Shown here piece after piece: positions 34,984 through 43,721 of a DNA stretch of 64,000 nt (positions are counted from its first letter, which is position 1; every line of letters begins with the position of its first letter). This DNA is from Herbihabitans rhizosphaerae (lineage in GTDB: Bacteria > Actinomycetota > Actinomycetes > Mycobacteriales > Pseudonocardiaceae): the NCBI RefSeq assembly GCF_004216555.1, contig NZ_SGWQ01000009.1, positions 216,008 through 280,007 of the forward strand, written 5' to 3'. The notes below the pieces were generated by a model, which searched no databases, was not told where the DNA came from, and saw only the letters and a list, made by a program, of their open reading frames with translations. Made by a program: the position numbers and the translations under genes.

Positions 34984-35700
34984 GTGACCACCGGCACAGG
35001 GACGCCCGTCCCGCGCACGGCCGTGGTGCTGCCCGGCACCGGGTCCGACGAGGTGTTCGTGCGTGCCGCGTTCGAGGTGCCGCTGGCCGCGATCGGGGTG
35101 CGCCTGGTCGCGCCGGAGCCGGTCGCCGGCCCCCGGCTCGCCGAGGAATTCCTCGCCGCGCTCGAGGCTGCCGAGCCGCCCGTGCTGGTCGGCGGAGTGT
35201 CACTGGGCGCGCACCTCGCCGCCCAGTGGGCGGTGGCCAACCCGAACCGCTGTCTCGGCCTGCTCGCGGCACTCCCCGCCTGGAACGGACCGCCGAACGG
35301 CGCGCCGGCCGCGACCGCGGCACAGCTGTCCGCCGACGCCGTACGCGATCAGGGACTCGACGGCGCCCTGGCGATCGCCGTGGACGGCGTGGCCCCCTGG
35401 CTCGCCGACGAGCTGACCAGGGCGTGGCACCGCTACGGCGACGCCCTGGCCGAGTCACTCGACGTGGCCGCCACACACACCGCGCCGACCCTCGCCGAAC
35501 TCGCCACCCTCGACATGCCGACCGGCATCGCCACCTGCGCCGACGACCCGGTGCACCCCGCGGCTGTCGCGCACACCTGGGCCAAGGCCCTCCCCCGCGC
35601 GGCCGTGTCCACCACCCGCCTGGACATCGTCGGCCACGACCGGGAAGCCCTCGGCCGCGCGACGGTGCTGGCCTGGCTGCGCGCCGGCGGGCGAGTCTGA
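34984..35700 (+). CDS. Alpha/beta hydrolase (Rv2695-like)
   Basis: 238 residues from a GTG at 34984, 9 bases after GAGGAG. The fold shows VVLPGTGSDEVFV, the nucleophile elbow GGVSLGAHLAAQWA (Ser in GVSLG), an acidic residue in CADDPVHP and His in IVGHDREALG. The triad is complete, so activity is likely; the substrate is unknown. It matches Rv2695 in position and direction, between the OB-fold gene and DUF3710. No signal peptide. Confidence 0.85.
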   Translation: MTTGTGTPVPRTAVVLPGTGSDEVFVRAAFEVPLAAIGVRLVAPEPVAGPRLAEEFLAALEAAEPPVLVGGVSLGAHLAAQWAVANPNRCLGLLAALPAWNGPPNGAPAATAAQLSADAVRDQGLDGALAIAVDGVAPWLADELTRAWHRYGDALAESLDVAATHTAPTLAELATLDMPTGIATCADDPVHPAAVAHTWAKALPRAAVSTTRLDIVGHDREALGRATVLAWLRAGGRV

Positions 35701-35704
35701 GCTA

Positions 35705-36355
35705 CTACTCCTCCTGCGCTTGCGCGATGTGCGACGCGATCGCCTCGGGGAGATCGATCGGCAGCGGGGTGCGCACCGGCATCGGCTGGGTACCGCGCAC
35801 CACGACCGTGCCGCGCACGAGGTCGACCAGCGCCGCACCGGCCGCGTCGGCGGACTCCGGCGGACCGGCGACCACACCACGCAGCATCCAGCGCGGTCCG
35901 TCCACGCCGATGAACCTCAGTGACACGTCGCCGAGTGCGGCCAGCAGCTCGGTGCCCCACTCGCCGCGGGCGGTGCGCACGCTCGCGCCGTCGGTGCGCA
36001 ACTGCTCGGACAGCTCCGCGCTGACCTCGTCCCACAGTCCACCCGTCCGAGGGGCGGCGTACGCGTTGATGGTGAGCTGGCCGTGCGGGGTGAGCACGTG
36101 CACCGCGCGCACCGCGCCCTCCTGCTCCATCTCGACCTGGAGCTGCGCGCCGTCCGGCACGGGAAGCAGGATCGAGCCGAGGTCCAGCCGGCCGAGGTCG
36201 TCGTCGGGCGCCTCCGACTCGTCGTAGGGACCGTCGGCGGCCCAGGCCCCGGACTCGCCAGGGCCGGCCTCGTCGTTCTCCCCGCGATCGAGGTCGTCCT
36301 CGAACGGCTCGTCCACGTTGTCACGCTCGCGCCGTCCACGCCCGAAAAGTCCCAC
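35705..36355 (-). CDS. DUF3710 family protein
   Basis: 216 residues from a GTG at 36355. A charged, acidic N-terminal tail (about 1-50) is followed by a compact domain: RLDLGSILLPVPDGAQLQVE, GQLTINAYAAPRTGGLWDEV and FIGVDGPRWMLRGVVAGPPE, all typical of DUF3710 (Rv2696c). Function unknown. The GTG shares a base with the dut stop (TAGTG), so the gene is translated with dut. Convergent with the hydrolase. Confidence 0.92.
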   Translation of the reverse strand: MGLFGRGRRERDNVDEPFEDDLDRGENDEAGPGESGAWAADGPYDESEAPDDDLGRLDLGSILLPVPDGAQLQVEMEQEGAVRAVHVLTPHGQLTINAYAAPRTGGLWDEVSAELSEQLRTDGASVRTARGEWGTELLAALGDVSLRFIGVDGPRWMLRGVVAGPPESADAAGAALVDLVRGTVVVRGTQPMPVRTPLPIDLPEAIASHIAQAQEE

Positions 36356-36837
36356 TAGTCCTCCGTCTCGTACGCCGGCGCACCGGTCAGCGCCGCGTGG
36401 CCTCCGGTGGAGCCGTACCCACCGTCACCACGGTGCGAACCCCCGAGGTCGGTCACCTCGCGGAAGATCGCGTGTTCCACCCGCTGCACCACGAGTTGGG
36501 CGATCCGGTCGCCCCGGTGCAGCTCGATCGCGTCCCTCAGGTCGTGGTTCACCAGGCAGATCTTGATCTCGCCCCGGTATCCCGAGTCGATCGTGCCCGG
36601 CGTGTTGACCACGCTGAGGCCGACGCGGGCGGCGAGGCCCGATCTTGGGTGCACGAATCCTGCGTACCCGTCGGGAAGGGCGATCGCCAGTCCGGTTCCG
36701 ACGGTGGCGCGCTCGCCGGGCGGGATGCGCACGTCGGTCGTGGTGACCAGGTCCGCGCCCGCGTCGCCGGGCTTGGCGTAGGACGGGACCGGAATGCCGG
36801 GATCAAGACGGCGGAGCAGAACCTCGACGGTGGGCAC
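36355..36837 (-). CDS. dut: Deoxyuridine 5'-triphosphate nucleotidohydrolase
   Basis: 160 residues from the GTG at 36837; the open frame extends upstream but without family sequence. The five dUTPase motifs are present: [45 protein letters not shown] and the C-terminal arm [13 protein letters not shown]. It hydrolyses dUTP to dUMP, keeping uracil out of DNA and feeding thymidylate synthesis. A trimeric enzyme. Followed at once by DUF3710. Corresponds to Rv2697c. Confidence 0.96.
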   Translation of the reverse strand: MPTVEVLLRRLDPGIPVPSYAKPGDAGADLVTTTDVRIPPGERATVGTGLAIALPDGYAGFVHPRSGLAARVGLSVVNTPGTIDSGYRGEIKICLVNHDLRDAIELHRGDRIAQLVVQRVEHAIFREVTDLGGSHRGDGGYGSTGGHAALTGAPAYETED

Positions 36838-36862
36838 GGGCGGCGAGACTACCCTTATCCCC

Positions 36863-37342
36863 GTGACGAAAACGGGTGCGGGCGTGAGTACCGCGTACTC
36901 CGAGCGGTTGTACGTGTCGTGGTGGGGCTGGCCGCTGCCACTGCTGGCCGCGGCGCTGCTCGCGCTCGAGGTCCACATGGGTTACCCGGGCGTGCGCGCC
37001 TGGCTGCCGTACGCGGTGCTGGTGTCCGCCACGGTGCTCGTGCTGCTGCTCGCCGGGCGCGCCAAGGTCGAGGTGCGCGACGAGGAGCTGTGGGTCGGTA
37101 AGGCGCACCTGCCGCTGCGGTTCGTCGGCGAGGTCGAGGTGATCGACGGCGGACGAAACGGGGTCGCCAAACGCCGGGCCCTCGGACCCGAACTGGACCC
37201 GGCCGCGTACGTGCTGCATCGCGGGTGGGTCCGTCCACTCGTTCGGGTGCACCTGACCGACCCGGACGACCCCACGCCGTACTGGTTGTTCAGTACTCGG
37301 TCGCCGAAACGCCTCGCCGAGCTGCTCACCGCGGATCGCTGA
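36863..37342 (+). CDS. DUF3093 family membrane protein
   Basis: 159 residues from a GTG at 36863, 25 bases from the divergent dut start, so the two promoters overlap. Two membrane helices near the N-terminus ([15 protein letters not shown] and [19 protein letters not shown]) are followed by a cytoplasmic domain ([37 protein letters not shown]) typical of DUF3093 (Rv2698). Function unknown; the tail looks PH-like. The gene ends in a perfect hairpin. Confidence 0.9.
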   Translation: MTKTGAGVSTAYSERLYVSWWGWPLPLLAAALLALEVHMGYPGVRAWLPYAVLVSATVLVLLLAGRAKVEVRDEELWVGKAHLPLRFVGEVEVIDGGRNGVAKRRALGPELDPAAYVLHRGWVRPLVRVHLTDPDDPTPYWLFSTRSPKRLAELLTADR

Positions 37343-37350
37343 GCAGCTCG
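37318..37350. terminator. Hairpin over the 3' end of the DUF3093 gene
   Basis: Perfect 11-bp arms CGAGCTGCTCA (37318-37328) and TGAGCAGCTCG (37340-37350) around 11 bases. It spans the stop codon and lies between the convergent DUF3093 and DUF4193 genes. No T-run follows. Confidence 0.6.
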
Positions 37351-37360
37351 GCTAAACGTG

Positions 37361-37669
37361 TCATGCGCAATCGCGGCAGATGTACTCGCCGTTGCGCTCT
37401 TCGGAGAGCCTGCTGCGGTGGTGCACCAGGAAACACTTGGAGCAGGTGAACTCGTCCGCCTGCTTGGGCACCACCTTGACGGTCAGGTCTTCTCCGGACA
37501 GCCCGGACAGGTCCGCACCGGGCAGCTCGAAGTTCTCCGCCGTCTCCGACTCGTCAACATCGACGACCCCGGATTGTGTCTCGTTACGCCGCGCCTTCAA
37601 CTCCTCGAGGGAGTCTTCGGCGAGGTCGTCGGCCTCGCTCCGGCGCGGAGCGTCGTAGTCGGTAGCCAT
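37361..37669 (-). CDS. DUF4193 zinc-ribbon-type small protein
   Basis: 102 residues. Acidic N-terminal two-thirds, then a zinc-binding end: CSKCFLVHHRSRL and YICRDCA provide four cysteines. This is the DUF4193 pattern of Rv2699c, one of the most conserved small proteins of actinobacteria; its job is unknown but may involve RNA polymerase or ribosome contact. AGGGGTG lies 7 bases before the ATG. Confidence 0.92.
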   Translation of the reverse strand: MATDYDAPRRSEADDLAEDSLEELKARRNETQSGVVDVDESETAENFELPGADLSGLSGEDLTVKVVPKQADEFTCSKCFLVHHRSRLSEERNGEYICRDCA

Positions 37670-38138
37670 GTTTGTTCACCCCTGCAACTTCGCCGACTTC
37701 GTCTTGTGCCGCTGGTCAACGTCCCAGCAAGCCAGTTTGTGCCCGCCGTCTCACGTGACGGTCGTCTCGTGCGACCTGACCGTTTCGGAATCGATTCGCG
37801 AGGGATCTTCCCCGACGGGAGCCCGCAGAGGGTAGCTCATGCCGCGGCCGTTCCCGCGCCGGCTCACCCGACTGGGTGTGTTTCGGTCTGAACGGCGGAC
37901 ATCGTGACGATAACGAAGCATGTCGATCACAACTTGGAACTCTTGCCGGAGTGTCAGCTACGTGGTGCGATGCGATCAGGTATCACTGTCCGCGTCCACG
38001 TGGTCGCAGGTGCGAGCGGCCATGACACGGACGGTGTATCAACTCCGCGTGACGCGGCTGCAACGCCTAAGCTGATCAGGGAAGATTGTCTTGGGTGTAG
38101 GGCTCGCTGTCGGGTGGCGACTCAGGGAGGACGGGTCA
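37670..38138. other. 469-bp intergenic gap without recognised gene
   Basis: This divergent gap between DUF4193 and the cei-like gene must hold both promoters. I see no reading frame with family sequence, no RNA gene and no strong hairpin. Partial repeats (for example GTGACG near 37757 and TCGTGACGATAACGA near 37901) are not convincing elements. Confidence 0.5.
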
Positions 38139-38819
38139 GTGGCGGCCGGAGGCGTGACGTGGGGCGGGAAGTCCCAGCGGTATCGGAAGCGGAAGCCGCT
38201 TCCGGCGCTGCTGCTGCTCGTCCTTCTGGGGGTGGGCGCCACCATCGTGTGGATCAAGGTCGTGGATACCGACCAGCCGGTCGCGTCCCGGAAGTGCCCG
38301 GTGCCCACGAGCACCGCGCCGGGCCAGCCGCCGGTGCCGGCCGGGCAGTCGCTGGCCGATGACGCGCTCGACCGCACGACGCCGGCGGTGCCGAGTCAGA
38401 CGGTCGTGCGTGTGGTCAACGGCAGCGGGCAGCGCGGCCAGGCGGCAGCGGTGTCCGAGGCGTTGAAGGCGCTCGGCTTCGACAAGACCGCAAAGCCGCT
38501 CAACGGCGACATGGAGATGGACTGCCGGGGGCAGATCCGGTTCGGGCACCAGGGCACGTCCGCCGCCCGCACGCTGAGCCTGATCGAGCCGTGCGCCGAG
38601 TTGGTGCGCGACGACCGGCAGGACGCGACCGTGGATCTGGCCGTCGGCGGCAAGTTCGACGAGCTGCGCCCCAAGCCGGAGGCGCGCCAGGTGCTCCAGC
38701 AGCTCACCGAGTGGGGGCAGAAGCACCCGGCTCAGCGCGGTGGCCTGCAGGAGCAGGCCGGCGCCGCGCCGACCATCGACGGCGCGCTGCTGGCCGGAGC
38801 CCGCCAGGCTCGCTGCTAG
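38139..38819 (+). CDS. cei: Cei-like envelope integrity protein with LytR C-terminal domain
   Basis: 226 residues from the GTG at 38139, 7 bases after GGGAGGAC. A basic N-terminus (KSQRYRKRK) and one membrane helix (ALLLLVLLGVGATIVWIKVV) anchor it. The extracytoplasmic LytR_C domain follows: TVVRVVNGSGQRGQAAAVSE, ALGFDKTAKPLN and the paired cysteines MDCRG and EPCAEL. It matches Rv2700 (Cei), needed for envelope integrity in M. tuberculosis. The stop overlaps that of the convergent HxlR gene. Confidence 0.92.
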   Translation: MAAGGVTWGGKSQRYRKRKPLPALLLLVLLGVGATIVWIKVVDTDQPVASRKCPVPTSTAPGQPPVPAGQSLADDALDRTTPAVPSQTVVRVVNGSGQRGQAAAVSEALKALGFDKTAKPLNGDMEMDCRGQIRFGHQGTSAARTLSLIEPCAELVRDDRQDATVDLAVGGKFDELRPKPEARQVLQQLTEWGQKHPAQRGGLQEQAGAAPTIDGALLAGARQARC

Positions 38820-39172
38820 GACACCAGCTCGTGCTCCGCGGCGAGCCGCTGGCTGCGCTTCGTTCCCCACGCCCCGAGCGGGCGGAGCGCGTCGTTCAAC
38901 GTCGTGCCGTGCTCGGTGAGTGAGTACTCCACACGCGGCGGGACCTCTCGGTACACCTCGCGGTGGACAAGGCCGTCCTGCTCCATCTCGCGGAGATGCT
39001 GGATGAGCATCTTCTCGCTGACGCCGGGCAGGCCGCGCTTGAGCTCGCCGAACCGCCGCGTGCCGTGGTTGTCCAGCTCCCACAGGATCAGCGACTTCCA
39101 CTTGCCGGTCACGACGTCCATCGCGGCGTCGATGCCGCAGATGTACGGGCCGCGCCTGGGGTTCGAGGTCAT
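38816..39172 (-). CDS. HxlR-family transcriptional regulator
   Basis: 118 residues. Typical HxlR winged helix: CGIDAAMDVVTGKWKSLILW (Cys12 near the start, a residue used for redox sensing in some members), RFGELKRGLPGVSEKMLIQH and a wing ending in VEYSLTEHG. It is divergent from a dehydrogenase-like gene, and a perfect 26-bp palindrome lies 19 bp before its start. By analogy with HypR/YodB-type regulators it probably controls both genes in response to electrophiles or oxidants; this is inferred. Confidence 0.92.
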   Translation of the reverse strand: MTSNPRRGPYICGIDAAMDVVTGKWKSLILWELDNHGTRRFGELKRGLPGVSEKMLIQHLREMEQDGLVHREVYREVPPRVEYSLTEHGTTLNDALRPLGAWGTKRSQRLAAEHELVS

Positions 39173-39191
39173 CGATCTCTCCCGTGTCGTC

Positions 39192-39217
39192 CAATACTTA
39201 CCAAGTAGTAAGTATTG
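39192..39217. promoter_or_regulatory. Perfect palindromic operator of the HxlR regulator
   Basis: Arms CAATACTTAC (39192-39201) and GTAAGTATTG (39208-39217) with spacer CAAGTA. The TACTTAC/GTAAGTA core fits known HxlR-type sites. It is 19 bp from the hxlR start and 76 bp from the reductase start, placed to control both. The AT-rich site stands out from its surroundings. Confidence 0.8.
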
Positions 39218-39293
39218 AACTAATTAGTGGGTACTTGTCAAGGCGAATGTGCTCCCGGACGATGAAAATCGACACCGATCGAAGGAGCACTTC

Positions 39294-40166
39294 TTGAGCA
39301 CCACTCCCGTCACGGTCATCGGCCTCGGCCCGATGGGCAGGGCCATGGCGGCCGCCCTGATCCGCGCCGGCCACCCGGTCACCGTGTGGAACCGCACCGC
39401 GAGCCGCGCCGACGAACTCGTCGCCCAGGGCGCCACCCTGGCGGCCACGCCGGCGGACGCCGTCGCGGCCGGCGAGCTGATCATCCTCAGCCTCACCGAC
39501 TATCCGGCGATGTACGACATCCTCGGGCCGGCCACCGACGGGCTGGCCGGCAAGACGCTGGCCAACCTCAGCTCGGACACCCCGGACGCGTCCAGGGAGG
39601 CGGCCGCGTGGACCGAGAAGCACGGCGGAGCCTTCCTGACCGGCGGTGCGATGGTGCCTCCGCCCATGATCGGCACGCCGGACGCGTACGTGTTCTACAG
39701 CGGTCCGCGAGAGCTGCTCGACGAGCACGAGCCGGTCCTCAAGGTGATCGGCGAGCCGAGGTACGTCGGCGCCGACCACGGGCTGGCCCAGCTCTTCTAC
39801 CAGGCCCACCTCGACGTGTTCCTGACCAGCCTGTCCAGCCTGCTGCACGCCACCGCGCTGATCACCTCGGCAGGCGTGCCCGCGGCCGACTTCCTGCCCG
39901 GCGCGCTCAAGACGCTCACCGCCATCCCGGCGATGATCGGCACCGGGCACGAGCTGGCCGAGAGCCTCGAGAAGGGCGAGCACCCCGGCGATCTCAACAC
40001 GGCGATCATGATGGGCGCCACGGCCGAGCACATCGTGCGCACCAGCGAGGCCGTCGGCGTGGACGTCGGGCTGCCGGAGGCGGTCAAGTCGCAGTACGAC
40101 CGGGCCATCGCGGCCGGTCGCGGCACCGAGAACTGGACCGCCCTGTACGAAGTGATCAAAGCCTGA
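39294..40166 (+). CDS. NAD(P)-binding reductase, imine reductase / beta-hydroxyacid dehydrogenase type
   Basis: 290 residues from a TTG at 39294, which follows AAGGAG by 6 bases; earlier in-frame starts lack a site. The N-terminal Rossmann fold has VIGLGPMGRAMAAALIRAGH and VWNRTASRADELVAQGA. The helical C-terminal domain (from about 165) is of the 6-phosphogluconate dehydrogenase type. Sequence detail (WNRTASRAD, AMVPPPMIGTPDAYVFYSGP) resembles imine reductases more than 3-hydroxyisobutyrate dehydrogenases. Probably induced through the HxlR regulator next door. Confidence 0.88.
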   Translation: MSTTPVTVIGLGPMGRAMAAALIRAGHPVTVWNRTASRADELVAQGATLAATPADAVAAGELIILSLTDYPAMYDILGPATDGLAGKTLANLSSDTPDASREAAAWTEKHGGAFLTGGAMVPPPMIGTPDAYVFYSGPRELLDEHEPVLKVIGEPRYVGADHGLAQLFYQAHLDVFLTSLSSLLHATALITSAGVPAADFLPGALKTLTAIPAMIGTGHELAESLEKGEHPGDLNTAIMMGATAEHIVRTSEAVGVDVGLPEAVKSQYDRAIAAGRGTENWTALYEVIKA

Positions 40167-40183
40167 GCGAGTGTCACACTCGC
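40167..40183. terminator. Short hairpin after the reductase gene
   Basis: Perfect 7-bp arms GCGAGTG (40167-40173) and CACTCGC (40177-40183) with a 3-base loop, immediately after the reductase stop. The rest of the gap to 40424 contains no recognised feature. Confidence 0.6.
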
Positions 40184-40424
40184 CGAGCTACGCCACTCGG
40201 CCCGCTTGACCGCGCCGATCGAAAGCCACGCCGAGGTCGCACGCTTCTGCGAGGGCGGTCGCCCTTACGGTGACGGAGAGACAGAGGGCGAGGAACGAGC
40301 CCACTGTCTCGGAGGAGGCGTGGCTGAACCACCCACGAAACCCAGCCACCACCTCGCGGCCGCAACCACCCACTCAACGTCACCACCGGCCGTCGGCGGA
40401 GCCGACTCGGCGACCTTGCCCGAG

Positions 40425-41237
40425 CTAGACAACACCGAAGCCCACCTCGCGCAGAGCGGTGTGGAACTCGTCGGCGACGCCCGGCGCGGACGCGATGATC
40501 GCCTCCGCGCCGAGGCCGTCGGACCCGTCGCCGGGCACGCGCACGATCGCGCCGGCCTCCTCGGCGACCAGCGCGCCGGCCGCCCAGTCCCACCGGGACA
40601 GCCCGTGCTCGGCGTACGCGTCGACCCACCCGGCGGCCACCGCGCACAGGTCCAGCGACGCCGCCCCGGCCCGGCGGATGTCGCGCACCCTGCCGAGCAG
40701 TCCGGCGATCGCCGCGGCCTGCCGGCGCCGCCGCTCGGGACGGTAGGCGAACCCGGTCGACACCAGTGACAGATCCAGCCGGTCGGCGCCGGACACGCGC
40801 AGCGGCCGGTCGTCCAGCCACGCGCCCTCGCCGCGGGCGGCCGTCCACACCCGGCCGCTCGCCGGCTCGACGACCGCACCCGCGACCGACACGCCGTCCA
40901 CCTGAGCGGCGACCGACACGGCGTACCAGGGGTACCCGTACAGGTAGTTCACCGTGCCGTCGATCGGATCGACGACCCAGCACACTCCCCCGGCCGGCGC
41001 GCCGGCGCTGCTCTCGCCCTCCTCCTCACCGAGTACCGGCTCGCCCGGCCGCAGCTCGGCCAGCCGGTCGCGCACGAGGCGCTCGGCGGCCTTGTCCGCG
41101 GCCGTCACGACATCGGTCTCGCTCGACTTGGTGTCCACGTCCGTGATGGCCGACGACCTCGACGACTCGACTAGCGAGGAGGCCTCGCGCGCCACCGTCA
41201 CCGCCACCCGCAGCAGATCAAGCTCCTGTGCTCCCAC
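40425..41237 (-). CDS. suhB: Inositol monophosphatase family protein
   Basis: 270 residues from a GTG at 41237. The metal-dependent phosphatase signatures are intact: ETDVVTAADKAAE (first Asp region), LGEEEGES (Glu), VVDPIDGTVNYLYGYPWYAV and the C-terminal SRWDWAAGALVAEEAG. It dephosphorylates inositol monophosphates, supplying myo-inositol for phosphatidylinositol and mycothiol in actinobacteria. Divergent from ppgK by 50 bp, as in Rv2701c/Rv2702. Confidence 0.94.
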   Translation of the reverse strand: MGAQELDLLRVAVTVAREASSLVESSRSSAITDVDTKSSETDVVTAADKAAERLVRDRLAELRPGEPVLGEEEGESSAGAPAGGVCWVVDPIDGTVNYLYGYPWYAVSVAAQVDGVSVAGAVVEPASGRVWTAARGEGAWLDDRPLRVSGADRLDLSLVSTGFAYRPERRRRQAAAIAGLLGRVRDIRRAGAASLDLCAVAAGWVDAYAEHGLSRWDWAAGALVAEEAGAIVRVPGDGSDGLGAEAIIASAPGVADEFHTALREVGFGVV

Positions 41238-41287
41238 CCCGCTATTCTCCGTGCAACGTTCAACTCAATGCAGAAGGGGACCACCGG

Positions 41288-42049
41288 ATGAGCTCCAGCC
41301 GTGGGTTCGGTGTGGACATCGGCGGATCGGGCATCAAAGGCGGAGTGGTCGACCTCGACAAGGGGCAGCTGATCGACGAGCGGCACCGGATCCCCACGCC
41401 TCAGCCGTCCAAGCCGGACGCCGTGGCCGACGTGGTGGCCGAGGTCGTCGAGCACTTCGAGTGGACAGGGCCGGTCGGCGTCACCATGCCGGGTGTGGTG
41501 CGCGACGGCACGATGCACACCACCGCGAACATCGACCCCTCGTGGAAGGGCACCGACGCCGCGTCGCTGTTCGCCGAGCGCCTCGGCCGCGACCCCGGCG
41601 AGGTGTACGTGCTCAACGACGCGGACGCGGCCGGCATCGCCGAGATCAACTACGGCTGGCCGGGCGATCAGAAGGGCGTCGTGGTGCTGCTGACGTTCGG
41701 CACCGGCATCGGCAGCGCGCTGTTCGTCGACGGGACGCTGGTGCCCAACACCGAGTTCGGCCACCTCGAGGTCGACGGGCACGACGCGGAGACCCGCGCG
41801 GCCGCCTCGGTGAAGGAGGAGAAGGAACTCTCCTGGGAGCACTGGGCCAAGCGCGTGTCGCGGTACATCAACGCGCTGGAGACGGTGCTCTGGCCGGACC
41901 TGATCATCGCGGGCGGCGGGGTCAGCAAGAAGGCCGACAAGTGGCTGCCGCTGCTGACCGTGCGCACCAAGGTCGTGGCCGCCGAGCTGCGCAACGACGC
42001 GGGCATCGTGGGTGCCGCCGTGGCGGCCGGCGCGCGCAAGTCGGACTGA
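41288..42049 (+). CDS. ppgK: Polyphosphate glucokinase
   Basis: 253 residues from an ATG at 41288 with AAGGGGA upstream. ROK-type sugar kinase: phosphate loop FGVDIGGSGIKGGVVDL, catalytic LNDADAAGIAE (Asp), LLTFGTGIGSALFVDG and the family-specific EFGHLEVDGHDAE. C-terminal IIAGGGVSKKADKWLP. It phosphorylates glucose using polyphosphate or ATP. It corresponds to Rv2702 and stands directly before sigA, as in other actinobacteria. Confidence 0.95.
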   Translation: MSSSRGFGVDIGGSGIKGGVVDLDKGQLIDERHRIPTPQPSKPDAVADVVAEVVEHFEWTGPVGVTMPGVVRDGTMHTTANIDPSWKGTDAASLFAERLGRDPGEVYVLNDADAAGIAEINYGWPGDQKGVVVLLTFGTGIGSALFVDGTLVPNTEFGHLEVDGHDAETRAAASVKEEKELSWEHWAKRVSRYINALETVLWPDLIIAGGGVSKKADKWLPLLTVRTKVVAAELRNDAGIVGAAVAAGARKSD

Positions 42050-42262
42050 CCGGAAACACCCTCCGTCACCAGGGCTAACAGGGCCGAATGCGAGTCGATC
42101 ACCGCTATCGGTCCAAAGCCGCCGCTCGACGTCGTTACAATGGAACAGTGCCCACGGTTCCAGGACCGTCGGGCTTCCCCGAACTCCCGGCAAACCAGAC
42201 GCTGTAACCCCCAACGGCGATAGGTCTGGGTGGCCGTGATTGACCGTTGTGAAAGGGCGTAC

Positions 42263-43660
42263 GTGGCAGCCGCAGCACGAACCGCGACCCGGGGCTCCAC
42301 GGCTTCGGCGAGCGCCGCCAAGACCAAGGCCGCTTCGGCCAAGAAGGCACCCGCGAAGTCGGATCCCGACGCCGAGACCTCCGCCAAGGCGAGGACCGCG
42401 ACCAAGACGGCCGATAAGGGCACGGCCGCCAAGTCGGGCGCGCGGAAGACGACGACCGCGAAGAAGACGACCACTCGCAAGTCGTCGGCGAAGGACAAGG
42501 CGGATCCGACCAAGAAGGTCGACGCCGCCGGCGCCGCCGAGGGCGAGGAGCCCGAGGACGCCGAGGCCGCGCCGAACGTCGAGGATCTCGAGGACATCGA
42601 GGTCGACGTCGTCGACGAGGCGGTGACCGAGGAGGTCGTCGAGCCGAAGGACACCAAGGAGACCAAGGACGGCGACTTCGTCTGGGACGAGGAGGAGTCC
42701 GAGGCGCTGCGGCAGGCCCGCAAGGACGCCGAGCTGACCGCCTCCGCCGACTCGGTCCGCGCGTACCTCAAGCAGATCGGCAAGGTCGCCCTGCTCAACG
42801 CCGAGGAGGAGGTCGAGCTCGCCAAGCGGATCGAGGCCGGCCTCTACGCGGCCGAGCGGGTGCGCAAGGCCGAGGACGAGAGCGAGAAGCTCCAGCCGCA
42901 GATGCGCCGCGACCTGCGGTGGATCGTCCGTGACGGCGAGCGCGCCAAGAACCACCTGCTGGAGGCGAACCTCCGGCTCGTGGTGTCGCTGGCCAAGCGC
43001 TACACCGGCCGCGGCATGGCGTTCCTCGACCTGATCCAGGAGGGCAACCTGGGTCTGATCCGCGCGGTGGAGAAGTTCGACTACACCAAGGGCTACAAGT
43101 TCTCCACGTACGCCACCTGGTGGATCCGGCAGGCGATCACCCGCGCGATGGCCGACCAGGCACGCACCATCCGCATCCCGGTGCACATGGTCGAGGTGAT
43201 CAACAAACTCGGCCGCATCCAGCGTGAGCTGCTCCAGGACCTCGGTCGCGAGCCCACCCCCGAGGAACTCGCGAAGGAAATGGACATCACGCCGGAGAAG
43301 GTGCTGGAGATCCAGCAGTACGCGCGTGAGCCGATCTCGCTGGACCAGACGATCGGCGACGAGGGCGACAGCCAGCTCGGCGACTTCATCGAGGACTCCG
43401 AGGCCGTGGTGGCCGTGGACGCGGTGTCGTTCACGCTGCTGCAGGACCAGCTCCAGTCGGTGCTCGCCACGCTGTCCGAGCGCGAGGCGGGCGTGGTTCG
43501 GCTGCGCTTCGGCCTCACCGACGGCCAGCCGCGCACCCTGGACGAGATCGGCCAGGTGTACGGCGTGACGCGTGAGCGCATTCGGCAGATCGAGTCGAAG
43601 ACGATGTCGAAGCTGCGTCACCCGTCCCGTTCCCAGGTGCTGCGCGACTACCTGGAATGA
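42263..43660 (+). CDS. sigA: Primary sigma factor of RNA polymerase (SigA/HrdB)
   Basis: 465 residues from the GTG at 42263, 6 bases after GAAAGGGC. The first 140 residues are an Ala/Lys-rich then acidic extension typical of actinobacterial housekeeping sigma factors. Region 1.2 begins at [20 protein letters not shown], region 2 has [20 protein letters not shown] and [20 protein letters not shown] (-10 recognition), region 3 [20 protein letters not shown], and region 4 ends [20 protein letters not shown] (-35 recognition). It directs transcription of most genes. Two stretches of 68 and 67 bp are identical to sigB at 62.5 kb. Rv2703 orthologue. Confidence 0.97.
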   Translation: MAAAARTATRGSTASASAAKTKAASAKKAPAKSDPDAETSAKARTATKTADKGTAAKSGARKTTTAKKTTTRKSSAKDKADPTKKVDAAGAAEGEEPEDAEAAPNVEDLEDIEVDVVDEAVTEEVVEPKDTKETKDGDFVWDEEESEALRQARKDAELTASADSVRAYLKQIGKVALLNAEEEVELAKRIEAGLYAAERVRKAEDESEKLQPQMRRDLRWIVRDGERAKNHLLEANLRLVVSLAKRYTGRGMAFLDLIQEGNLGLIRAVEKFDYTKGYKFSTYATWWIRQAITRAMADQARTIRIPVHMVEVINKLGRIQRELLQDLGREPTPEELAKEMDITPEKVLEIQQYAREPISLDQTIGDEGDSQLGDFIEDSEAVVAVDAVSFTLLQDQLQSVLATLSEREAGVVRLRFGLTDGQPRTLDEIGQVYGVTRERIRQIESKTMSKLRHPSRSQVLRDYLE

Positions 43661-43676
43661 TCCTCAGCTGACACGG

Positions 43677-43711
43677 AAAGGCCACCCGCACGGCTGCGGG
43701 TGGCCTTTCTT
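43677..43711. terminator. Intrinsic terminator of sigA
   Basis: Perfect 14-bp arms AAAGGCCACCCGCA (43677-43690) and TGCGGGTGGCCTTT (43695-43708), loop CGGC, followed by CTTGT. A textbook rho-independent terminator that also serves the convergent secreted-protein gene, whose A-rich flank gives a T-run on the other strand. Confidence 0.93.
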
Positions 43712-43721
43712 GTGCGTGGGA

